Positions 26,357-34,048 of a stretch of 43,370 nt of DNA are shown piece after piece. Source of the stretch: Vitreoscilla sp. (GTDB taxonomy: Bacteria > Pseudomonadota > Gammaproteobacteria > Burkholderiales > Burkholderiaceae_C); the NCBI GenBank assembly GCA_018780145.1, contig JADMKA010000171.1, positions 1 to 43,370 of the forward strand, given 5' to 3'. A program made the position numbers and the translations under genes. The stretch's first letter is position 1, and every line of letters begins with the position of its first letter. The notes under the pieces are model-generated. The model searched no databases. It had not been told where the DNA came from and saw only the letters and a program-made list of their open reading frames with translations.

Positions 26357-27826
26357 TCATGGCGCCAGCACCACCGAAAAGAAGGTCCGCTCGCGGTCGT
26401 TGACCAGCTTCATCAGCAGGCGGTGCGTGCCGCGGCTCAGGTGCACCCGGCGGTGGCCCTCGGCCAGCGCGAGGCTGGCCACCTGCTCGTCCGGCAGGTA
26501 GTAGGGCGGGCGGTACCAGGGCTTGTCGCCGCGCGCGCTGGCCCAGACCAGGCGCCCGTCCAGCCAGAGCATCGAGTCGTCGTCGGCGGCGATGGCCAGC
26601 CACACGTCGCGGGCCTCGTCGACGCGCAGCTCGGAGTAGGCGTAGTAGACGGCGCGCTCCGCGCGGTCCGGCGGGATGAACGGGTAGAAGCCTCGGCTGG
26701 CGTATTGCCAGGTGAGCGTGCGGCCGTCCAGGCCCGGGTAGGTGCCGTCCAGGTCCACATGCTCCTCGGGCGGGTACACGGTCTCCAGCGCATTCTTGCG
26801 ATCGGCCGCGAACGGGCCGAGCAGGTACCAGCTGTCCAGGTAGACCCGTGTGGCGAAGGCGCCGCCGGGGCCGAGCACGCGGCCGGCGCCGGTGCGCAGG
26901 CTCTCGGGCGCGATGGCTGAGGGCTGGGCCAGGTCGCCGGCGCCCTGCCCGGCGGCGCCGGTGAGGTCGAGGTTGCCGCCGGGTGCACGGACCGGCGGCT
27001 CCTCGCCGACCCGCGGGATGCGCGGCCCGGGTTCGTCGGCACGGGCGATGCGCCCACCGGCCACGCCGGCCACCTTCTTCGGGTTGACCGAGCGCCCGCC
27101 CTCGAAGCCCGGCTCGCCCACGCGCCCCTGCGGCGGCCCGTTGCGGAACTCGGCAGCGAGCTGGTCCGCCAGCGAGCGCGGGATGCCGTCGGCCGGGGCC
27201 TTCTGGCCGGTCGAGCCCTCGGCGGCGCGGGTCACCTGGATCCCGTTGCGCTGCGCCTCCAGCTGCGCCCGCTGGGCCTCCAGGGCCTCCTTGGCGCGCC
27301 GCTCCAGCTGCTGGATGGCTTCGGCCGGCGACGACGCGGCAACGGGCGGCGGCTCGGCAGCGGCCCGGGCGTCGACCTCGCGGCGCGCGGCCTCCAGCGG
27401 CATCCCGGTCATGCGGGCCAGGGCGTCGGCCCGCAAGCGGCGCTGCATGGCGTCGATGGCGGCGGACAGTGCCTTGGCGCGCGCGGCCAGGGCCTCGGGC
27501 GACGAGCCCTCCGAGCCGGGCTGGGGAGGCGGCGCTTCGCCGGCGGCCTCCGCCAAACGCTGCAGGATCTCGCGCATGTGCGCCACCCGCTGCGCCAGCT
27601 GGCGCTCCTCGGTGCGGGCGATCTGGCCGGCCGTTTCCCGGGCGGCGGCGGCCACCGACATCACCCGCTCCGTCTCGCCCAGGCCCGCCAGGTTCATCAG
27701 CACGAAGGCGATCACGCCATGCAGCGCGATGGAGCCGGTGAGGTAAGGCCGATCCGCCACATGGCGACGAGCCCGCCCGAGCAGGCGGTCGCTGGCACGG
27801 AAGGTCGCGAGGTTGGGCGCTGCCAT
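26357..27826 (-). CDS. TolA-like membrane-anchored coiled-coil protein with C-terminal beta-rich domain
   Basis: A 489-residue protein of unknown function. A membrane segment near residues 28-47 (GSIALHGVIAFVLMNLAGLG) is followed by a long Ala/Arg/Glu-rich coiled-coil region (about 60-220), a Pro/Gly-rich linker, then a C-terminal domain (about 325-489) with WYLLGPFAADRKN, YPPEEHVDL and DDDSMLWLDGRLVW, resembling PA14/carbohydrate-binding beta-sandwiches. TolA and TonB share the anchor-stalk-head plan, and ExbB/ExbD genes follow immediately. I infer a stalk protein driven by this ExbBD. ATG 27826 overlaps the kinase stop (TGATG). An in-frame extension to 28060 lies inside the kinase gene. Confidence 0.8.
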   Translation of the reverse strand: MAAPNLATFRASDRLLGRARRHVADRPYLTGSIALHGVIAFVLMNLAGLGETERVMSVAAAARETAGQIARTEERQLAQRVAHMREILQRLAEAAGEAPPPQPGSEGSSPEALAARAKALSAAIDAMQRRLRADALARMTGMPLEAARREVDARAAAEPPPVAASSPAEAIQQLERRAKEALEAQRAQLEAQRNGIQVTRAAEGSTGQKAPADGIPRSLADQLAAEFRNGPPQGRVGEPGFEGGRSVNPKKVAGVAGGRIARADEPGPRIPRVGEEPPVRAPGGNLDLTGAAGQGAGDLAQPSAIAPESLRTGAGRVLGPGGAFATRVYLDSWYLLGPFAADRKNALETVYPPEEHVDLDGTYPGLDGRTLTWQYASRGFYPFIPPDRAERAVYYAYSELRVDEARDVWLAIAADDDSMLWLDGRLVWASARGDKPWYRPPYYLPDEQVASLALAEGHRRVHLSRGTHRLLMKLVNDRERTFFSVVLAP

Positions 27827-28995
27827 CAGAAGCTCAGCACGAAGGCGGCGCCGCCTTCCAGCGGGCGCACGTGGCGTACGCGGCCGCCCATGCCGTGCAC
27901 CAGCTGGCGCACGACGGTCAGGCCGATGCCCTGGCCGCCCTCGCGGGCGCTGAAGAAGGGCAGGAAGATCTTGCGCTCCATGCCCGCGGGCACGCCCGGG
28001 CCGTTGTCGCGCACGCTGATCTGCAGCCGCCCGCCGCGGCCCTGGCGCGCCTGCACCCACAGGCGCGGCGTGGGCTGCCCGGCGGTGGCCTGCTCGGCGT
28101 TGGTCAGCAGCGCCAGCAGGGCCTGCTCCAGCTGGCCCTCGTCGGCCTGCAGCCGCAGGCTGGGCGAGGCCAGCTCGAACTGGGCCTCGCCGCCTCTAGC
28201 CGCCCAAGCGGGTGCCACGGCCTGGCGCAACCGCGCGAACAGCTCCTGCAGGTCGACCGGCGCCAGGCTCGGCGCGGGCCACTGGCTCACCCGGCGGTAG
28301 GTGGCCACGAAGCTGGACAAGCCCTCGGCGCGCTGGCCGATGCCATCCAGCGCGGTGCGCAACTCGGCCTCGACCAGGGGCTTCTCGTCCAGCAGCATCA
28401 GGGCGGTTTGGCTGAGGCTCTTGATGGGCGTCAGCGAGTTCATGATCTCGTGGGTCAGCACCTGCACCAGCTGCTGCCAGGCCAGCAGCGACTCGGTTTC
28501 CAGCTCGTTTTCCAGCGGCACCAGCACCAGCAGGGCCTGGTCGGTGCCGTCCAGCGCCAAGGTCTGGCGCTGCAGCTGCCAGCGCTCGCTGCCGCGCTCG
28601 GTGTCCAGCAGCACCGGGCCGCTGCCGCCGGCCTCGCGCAGCAGGGCATGCAGCGCATCGCGGTCGCGCACGGCGCCCGGTGCGGACAGGCGGCGGGCGC
28701 GGCTGGTCAATGGCCACAGCCGGTCACCGACCCGGGCCCAGGCGGCCACCGGCAGGTGCTCCAGCTGGGCCTGCAGCAGGCTGTAGCGCTGCGGGTCCAC
28801 CGGGGCGGGCGGTTCGGGCGGCGGCGGTGCCGGGTGGCGGCCGGCGGCCGCGCGCCGCGCCAGCGGCCAGGCCACGGCCAGGCCCACCAACGCCAGCACC
28901 ACCGCCGCCACCCAGGCCCGTGGCGACGCCTCGGCGGCGTGCGCCACTGCGCCGGCTGCCAGCCACAGCAGCGCGGCCACGCCCAGGCGGAGCAT
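27826..28995 (-). CDS. Sensor histidine kinase (NtrY/PilS-like)
   Basis: A 389-residue kinase. There are two N-terminal hydrophobic segments (about 3-20 and 28-46) with almost no periplasmic loop, then a PAS-like middle, phospho-acceptor H182 in LTHEIMNSLTP, and the ATPase boxes LLTNAEQA, DNGPGVP and GQGIGL. The lack of a sensing loop suggests a membrane or cytoplasmic signal. Start at ATG 28995, 1 nt after the regulator stop. ATG 29007, overlapping that gene, is equally possible. It partners the response regulator just upstream and probably controls the divergent efflux genes or the ExbBD operon. Confidence 0.9.
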   Translation of the reverse strand: MLRLGVAALLWLAAGAVAHAAEASPRAWVAAVVLALVGLAVAWPLARRAAAGRHPAPPPPEPPAPVDPQRYSLLQAQLEHLPVAAWARVGDRLWPLTSRARRLSAPGAVRDRDALHALLREAGGSGPVLLDTERGSERWQLQRQTLALDGTDQALLVLVPLENELETESLLAWQQLVQVLTHEIMNSLTPIKSLSQTALMLLDEKPLVEAELRTALDGIGQRAEGLSSFVATYRRVSQWPAPSLAPVDLQELFARLRQAVAPAWAARGGEAQFELASPSLRLQADEGQLEQALLALLTNAEQATAGQPTPRLWVQARQGRGGRLQISVRDNGPGVPAGMERKIFLPFFSAREGGQGIGLTVVRQLVHGMGGRVRHVRPLEGGAAFVLSF

Positions 28996-28996
28996 G

Positions 28997-29578
28997 TCAA
29001 AGCCCATGCTTGTCCAGCCGGCGGTACAGCGCGGCGCGCGACAGGCCCAGCAGGCGGGCCGCCGCGCTGAGGTTGCCCTCGGCCTCGGCCATGGCCGCCA
29101 GCACGGCGGCGCGCTCCTGCGCAGCCAGCGAGCGCAGCGGCTCGGCCACCACCGCGGCGGCGGGGTCGCCACCCGGCGCCGGTTGCGCGCGCTGCAGGGC
29201 CTCGCGGCAGGTGGCGATCAGGCGCACGTTGTCCCAGGGCTTGGTGATGAAGTCGAAGGCGCCGCGCTTGAGCGCCTGCACGGCCAGCTCGATGTCGGCA
29301 TAGGCCGTCATCACCACCACCACCGGCGGCTGCGGCCGGGCCTGCACCTCGGCAAGCAGCTGCAGGCCCTGTGTGCCCTCGGTGCGGCCGGGGCCGAAGT
29401 TCAGGTCGAGCAGCAGCAGCGCCGGCCGCAGTTTGTCCAGCGCGGGGATCAACTCCGCCGGCCGGCGCAGGCAGCTGATGGGCGCGACGCGGCGCTGCAG
29501 CAGCAGCTGCGCGGCCAGGCCCACGCCGGGGTCGTCGTCGAGCAGCAGGATGGTGGGGGATTCCGTCACGAGCGGCAT
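28997..29578 (-). CDS. Response regulator with Fis-type HTH, lacking the sigma-54 ATPase domain
   Basis: A 193-residue regulator. The receiver has acidic residues LLLDDDP, phosphorylation site D58 in LLLLDLN, T in VMTAY and K in ITKPWD. A Fis-type helix-turn-helix closes the protein (NLSAAARLLGLSRAALYRRL). The AAA+ sigma-54-activating domain of NtrC relatives is absent, as in the ActR/PrrA/RegA class, so it would act on sigma-70 promoters. ATG 29578 is the first gene of its operon. The TGTCCG-N4-CGGACA repeat lies 35-50 bp upstream and is its likely target (inference). Confidence 0.92.
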   Translation of the reverse strand: MPLVTESPTILLLDDDPGVGLAAQLLLQRRVAPISCLRRPAELIPALDKLRPALLLLDLNFGPGRTEGTQGLQLLAEVQARPQPPVVVVMTAYADIELAVQALKRGAFDFITKPWDNVRLIATCREALQRAQPAPGGDPAAAVVAEPLRSLAAQERAAVLAAMAEAEGNLSAAARLLGLSRAALYRRLDKHGL

Positions 29579-29612
29579 CTTCGCAGCACCGGATGGGCGT
29601 GCGCCAGGGTGG

Positions 29613-29628
29613 TGTCCGGAAGCGGACA
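29613..29628. promoter_or_regulatory. Perfect inverted repeat TGTCCG-GAAG-CGGACA
   Basis: A 16-bp repeat with 6-bp arms and a 4-bp spacer, located in the 95-bp divergent gap between the response regulator (minus) and the efflux fusion protein (plus). Position and symmetry fit the binding site of a dimeric regulator, most simply the adjacent Fis-type response regulator, acting on one or both directions. Confidence 0.6.
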
Positions 29629-29673
29629 GGGGTCTGGCCCGCGGCCGCCGCCTGCCGGATGCTGTGAACCCTG

Positions 29674-30927
29674 ATGAGCCTGAACCCGCCCCAACTGCCA
29701 CCCAGCGGCGCCACCATGGACCGCCCGTTGCCGCCTGCGCCGCGCTGGCGCCGCCGGTGGCCCATGGCGGCCTGGGCGGCGGCGGCCGTGGCCGTGGTGG
29801 CGCTGCTGGCCTGGCAACGCGCACCGCAGCTGCAGGTGGTGGCCACGCCGCAACTGGCAGCGGTGCAGGCCGGCATGTTCCGCGACGAGCTGGCGCTGCG
29901 GGCCCGGGTGGAGCCGCTGCGCTCGGTGCAGCTCGACGCGGCCGAGGCCGGCCGGGTCGAGGCGGTGCTGGCGCACGATGGTGACCGGGTCGACGCCGGC
30001 GCGCCGCTGTACCGCCTGCACAGCCCCGAGCAGGAGCAGCTGCTGATGCAACGCAGCGCCGAGGTGGCCCAGCAGATGGCCAACGTGTCGGTGCAGCGCA
30101 GCGCGCAGGCGGCCAGCCTGGCCATGAACCGGCGCGAGCTGGCGCAGCTGCAGGCCGCCGAGGCGCAGGCCGAGACCGAACACGCCAGGCAGGCCCAGCT
30201 GGCCACGGCCGGCTTCGTCTCGCCCGCCGCGCTGGAGCAGGCCGAACGCCAGCACCGCCTGGCCACGCAACTGCTGCTGCAGGCCCGCCAGGATCTGGGG
30301 CTCGAGGCCAGCACGCGCCAGCAATCAATCGACGAGATGGCCCGGGCGGTGCAGGGCCTGCAGCGCGGCCTGCAACTGCTCGAGCGCTCGCGTGACCGGC
30401 TGCAGCAGCGCGCGCCGATCGCCGGGCAGCTCAGTGGCTTCCAGCTGCAGGTGGGTGCCAGCGTGCGGCCCGGCGACCGGCTGGGCCGCATCGACGACCC
30501 GGCCAGCGGCATGCAGCTGGTGGCCGACGTGGACGAGTACTACCTGCCCCGCCTGCAACCCGGCCAGGTGGCCACCAGTGCCAGTGGCCGCCTGAATCTG
30601 GCCCAGACCCTGCCGCAGGTGCAGGGCGGCAAGGTTCGCGTGCTGCTGCGCTGGCCCGAATCCACCGCGCCCGCCACCCTGCGCCCCGGCCAGGCGGTGG
30701 ATTTGCGCCTGCAGCTCAGCGAGCCCACGCCCGCCTTGCTGCTGCCCGAGGGCCCCGGCGTGCAGAGCCGGCTCTACGTGCGCCAGGGCCGCGAATTGCA
30801 GCGCCGCACCGTGCAACTGGGCCGGCGTGCCGCCGGCCAGGTGGAGGTGCTGTCCGGCCTGAACGCCGGCGACCTGGTCCTGATTTCCCAACCCCCTATC
30901 GATGCCGAAAGGCTGGCCCTGCCGTGA
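29674..30927 (+). CDS. HlyD/MacA-type membrane fusion protein of an ABC efflux system
   Basis: A 417-residue periplasmic adaptor. One N-terminal membrane segment (about 31-47) is followed by a biotinyl-lipoyl-like half (SVQLDAAEAGRVEAVL), a long alpha hairpin (about 125-245), the second lipoyl half (RAPIAGQLSGFQLQVG) and beta-barrel domains. It links an inner-membrane ABC pump to an outer-membrane channel. Two starts are possible, ATG 29674 and ATG 29716, and neither has a strong ribosome site. The stop overlaps the ATPase start (GTGA). It is divergent from the two-component genes. Confidence 0.9.
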   Translation: MSLNPPQLPPSGATMDRPLPPAPRWRRRWPMAAWAAAAVAVVALLAWQRAPQLQVVATPQLAAVQAGMFRDELALRARVEPLRSVQLDAAEAGRVEAVLAHDGDRVDAGAPLYRLHSPEQEQLLMQRSAEVAQQMANVSVQRSAQAASLAMNRRELAQLQAAEAQAETEHARQAQLATAGFVSPAALEQAERQHRLATQLLLQARQDLGLEASTRQQSIDEMARAVQGLQRGLQLLERSRDRLQQRAPIAGQLSGFQLQVGASVRPGDRLGRIDDPASGMQLVADVDEYYLPRLQPGQVATSASGRLNLAQTLPQVQGGKVRVLLRWPESTAPATLRPGQAVDLRLQLSEPTPALLLPEGPGVQSRLYVRQGRELQRRTVQLGRRAAGQVEVLSGLNAGDLVLISQPPIDAERLALP

Positions 30928-31610
30928 TTGAACTGAACCAACTGAGCAAACGGCACCGCGCCGGCGATGTCGAGACCACCGCGCTGGACGCGATCGACCT
31001 GGTGGTCGAGGCCGGCGAATACGTCGCCATCACCGGCCCGTCGGGCTGCGGCAAATCGACGCTGCTGGGCCTGCTGGGCCTGCTGGACCGGCCGAGCAGC
31101 GGCAGCTACCGCCTGGAGGGCGAGGACGTGTCGGCCAAGACCCCGCGCGAGCTGGCCGCGCTGCGCCGGGGCCGCATCGGTTTCGTCTTCCAGAGCTTCA
31201 ACCTGGTGGACGAGCTGAGCATCCGCGACAACGTGCAGCTCGCGCTGCGCTACGGCACGCTGCCCGAGAAGGCCCAACGGGCCCGTGTGGCCGAGGTGTT
31301 GGAGCGCCTGGGCCTCGCGCACCGTGCCAGCCACCACCCCAGCCAGCTCAGCGGCGGCCAGCAGCAGCGGGTGGCGATTGCCCGTGCCATCGCCGCGCGC
31401 CCGGCGCTGCTGCTGGCCGACGAGCCCACCGGCAACCTGGACAGCGCGCACGGCCAGGAGGTGATGCGCCTGCTGCGCGAGCTCAACGACGAAGGCACGA
31501 CCCTGGTCATGGTGACCCACAGCGCCGAGCATGCCGCGCTGGCCTCGCGCACCGTGCGCCTGCTCGACGGTCGCGTGCTGGTGGACGCCCATGCGGAGCA
31601 CGCCGCATGA
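30924..31610 (+). CDS. ABC transporter ATPase (MacB/LolD type)
   Basis: A 228-residue ATPase: Walker A GPSGCGKST, Q-loop VFQSFNLV, signature LSGGQQQRVAIARA, Walker B LLLADEPTGNLD, switch His in VTHSAEH. Motif spacing matches the MacB/LolD/FtsE group, which use ATP for periplasmic mechanotransmission. The start is GTG 30924 inside the previous stop, and the stop overlaps the permease start (ATGA 31607), so the three genes are translationally coupled. Confidence 0.95.
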   Translation: MIELNQLSKRHRAGDVETTALDAIDLVVEAGEYVAITGPSGCGKSTLLGLLGLLDRPSSGSYRLEGEDVSAKTPRELAALRRGRIGFVFQSFNLVDELSIRDNVQLALRYGTLPEKAQRARVAEVLERLGLAHRASHHPSQLSGGQQQRVAIARAIAARPALLLADEPTGNLDSAHGQEVMRLLRELNDEGTTLVMVTHSAEHAALASRTVRLLDGRVLVDAHAEHAA

Positions 31611-34039
31611 CGGGCCTGTTGAGGGATGCACTGCGCGGCCTGCGCCACCGCCGCGGCGCCACCCTGGTGGCGGTGGGCGGGTTGATGCTGGCGCAGGCCG
31701 CCTGCCTGCTGGTGGGCTTGCTCGCGATCGCGCTGGCCGACGTCGACCCCAGCATCCCGGATCCTGAACAGGTGGTGGTGCTGGACTTCAAGGGCAACCC
31801 GCCCGGCCAGCCCGGCCCCTGGCTGGCCTCGTCGCCAGTGGCCTTCGGGCCGATGCTGAAAGAGCGGCAGCTGCCGCTGGACGGCATCGCCCGTGTCGCG
31901 CCCGACGGCATGGACATCCACCACGAAGGGCGCCTGCAGCCTGCCCTGCTGCTGCTGGCCGATCCCGAGGCGGTGCCCGTGCTGGGCCTGAAAGCCCTGC
32001 ATGGCGACCTGCGTGCGGCCCTGAGCCAGCACGACGGCATCGCCATCACCACCGGCCTGGTGCGCAAGCTCTGGGGCGAGCTGCCGCCGGTGCAGGCGCT
32101 GGGCCGGCGCCTCGAATCGCGCGGCAGCTTCTACACGGTGGCGGCGGTCATGCCCAACACCGACCCGCGCGCCCCGCTGTGGGGGGCGAACCCGATGGTC
32201 GGCGACGCGATGGCGATGGTCGGCTTCGACTCCCAGGGCAACCCCTGGACCGAGGAAAACCGCCAGGCCATCTTCATGGCCAACGGCCGCGTGTTCGCCC
32301 GGTTGGGCGCGGGCGCCACGGTCGAGCAGGTGGGCGGCTGGATGCGCGAGGCCTTCCTGGCCAGCCCGCGCTACGCCGACCTGCCGGCGGAGTGGAAGCA
32401 GGGCCGCGAGGCGGCCTACTTCCGTGGCCTGACGCTGACGCAGCTGCCGTTCGAAGGCGAAGCGCAGGAACTGCGCTGGCAGCTGATCGGCGCGGTGGCC
32501 GCGGCCACCGCGTTGCTGCTGCTGATGGCCGCGTTCAACCACATGAACCTGCAGGTCGCGAGCCTGTTGCAGCGCCAGCGCGAAACGGCGTTGCGGCGCA
32601 GCCTGGGCGCGGACGGCCGCCACCTGCTGCAGCTGTGGGCGATGGAGGCCTTGCTGCCGCTGCTGGCGAGTGCCGCCGGTGCGTTGCTGCTGGCCTGGTG
32701 GGTGGCGCCGGCGGTGGCCAACTGGATGGGCCTGCCGCCGGCCCTGCCGGTGGCCGACCCGCTGCCGGCGCGCGCGCTGGCCGGCCTGCTGGTGAGCGTC
32801 GGCATCCTGCTGCCTCTCACGCTCGCCTGGCCGGCCTGGATGGCGCTGCGCCGCGCTCCGGCCCCCGCGCTGCAGGGCCGCACCGCCAGCGAAGGCCCCT
32901 GGGGCCGCCGGGTCCGCCAGGGGCTGCTGGCCCTGCAGCTCGGCGGTGCGTTGATGCTGCTGTCGCTGGCCGGCGTGATGGCCGTGCAGCACCACCATCT
33001 GCTGCATGTCGACCGGGGCTTCGACACCCGCCACCGGATGTGGCTGGGCATCATGATCGACCCGACACGCATGCCGCCGTTGGGCGACTTCATCGCGGCC
33101 TTGGACCGGCATCCGGCGATCCTGCACTGGGCCTTCAGCGGCAGCCGGCCGGGGGCGGACACCCAGGGCCAGAACGAGCTGCACGTGAGCGCCAGCCAGC
33201 ACAAGCTGCTGCTGCGCATGAGCACCGTCTCGACCGGCTACTTCGACACCTACGGCATGACCGTGCTGGCCGGCGACCTGCGCACCGGCGCCGGCGACAA
33301 GCGGCTGGTGATCGATGCCAAGGCCGCCCGCCTGCTGGGCTTCGCCGCCCCGCAGGACGCCGTCGGCGCGCTGCTGCGCGGCGGTGGCGGCTGGCTGCAG
33401 GAGGGGGAGGACCCGCGCCGCGTGGTGGCCGTGATCAAGGACGTGAAGCTGGAGTCCGCGCGCGACCCGGCGCTGCCACAGGGCTTTCTGCTCGACGACA
33501 AGCCGCAATGGGATCTCTCGGTGCACGGCACCGACCTGCCCGCGCTGCGCCAGGCGCTGGACGACATCTGGAAGGCCCATGGCCCGCCGGTGCCCCACCA
33601 GATCCAGGCCTCCGACGAGCTGATCGCCGAGACCTACCGCCTGGAGGAGCAGCTGACAACGGTGCTGATCACCGTCTCGCTGCTGGCGATGGGGGTGGCG
33701 ATGCTGGGCGCCTACGCCCTGGTGGCCGACACCTTGCGCCGGCGCCGCACCGAGCTGGTCCTGCGCCGCCTGCACGGCGCCGGGCACCTGGCCATCGCCC
33801 GCGAGGTGGCGGCGGAGTTCGCGCTGCCGGTGGCCGCCGCGGCGCTGTGCGGCCTGCCGCTGGCGGCCTGGCTGGGCGAGATGGTCCTGGGCGGCTTCGT
33901 GGACCGCGTGGGCCTGGCCAGCGGCGTGGCCGGGCCGCTCACCGCGGCGGCCGCGGTGACGTTGGCGGTCACCGCGCTCGCCGCGCTGCGGCATGTGCGG
34001 CAGGCCCTGGCCCTGCAGCCCATCGAGGCGCTGCGCTGA
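31607..34039 (+). CDS. Large MacB/FtsX-type ABC permease
   Basis: An 810-residue permease. The first membrane segment (about 18-45) precedes a periplasmic MacB_PCD domain. A cluster of membrane segments follows around 290-430, then a second periplasmic region and final FtsX segments near 680-800, with RRRTELVLRRLHGA and the terminal QPIEAL typical of FtsX domains. The two repeated PCD+FtsX halves resemble ADOP/YtrF-like permeases that export peptides or lipophilic compounds or act as antimicrobial resistance pumps. The substrate is unknown. It ends 9 bp before the convergent lyase gene, leaving no room for a separate terminator. Confidence 0.92.
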   Translation: MTGLLRDALRGLRHRRGATLVAVGGLMLAQAACLLVGLLAIALADVDPSIPDPEQVVVLDFKGNPPGQPGPWLASSPVAFGPMLKERQLPLDGIARVAPDGMDIHHEGRLQPALLLLADPEAVPVLGLKALHGDLRAALSQHDGIAITTGLVRKLWGELPPVQALGRRLESRGSFYTVAAVMPNTDPRAPLWGANPMVGDAMAMVGFDSQGNPWTEENRQAIFMANGRVFARLGAGATVEQVGGWMREAFLASPRYADLPAEWKQGREAAYFRGLTLTQLPFEGEAQELRWQLIGAVAAATALLLLMAAFNHMNLQVASLLQRQRETALRRSLGADGRHLLQLWAMEALLPLLASAAGALLLAWWVAPAVANWMGLPPALPVADPLPARALAGLLVSVGILLPLTLAWPAWMALRRAPAPALQGRTASEGPWGRRVRQGLLALQLGGALMLLSLAGVMAVQHHHLLHVDRGFDTRHRMWLGIMIDPTRMPPLGDFIAALDRHPAILHWAFSGSRPGADTQGQNELHVSASQHKLLLRMSTVSTGYFDTYGMTVLAGDLRTGAGDKRLVIDAKAARLLGFAAPQDAVGALLRGGGGWLQEGEDPRRVVAVIKDVKLESARDPALPQGFLLDDKPQWDLSVHGTDLPALRQALDDIWKAHGPPVPHQIQASDELIAETYRLEEQLTTVLITVSLLAMGVAMLGAYALVADTLRRRRTELVLRRLHGAGHLAIAREVAAEFALPVAAAALCGLPLAAWLGEMVLGGFVDRVGLASGVAGPLTAAAAVTLAVTALAALRHVRQALALQPIEALR

Positions 34040-34048
34040 TCACTCGGG

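Noticed and set aside
31250-33994. 914-codon minus-strand ORF opposite the ABC permease
   Set aside because: Gln/His/Arg-rich shadow. The plus-strand permease shows proper membrane segments and couples to the ATPase by ATGA.
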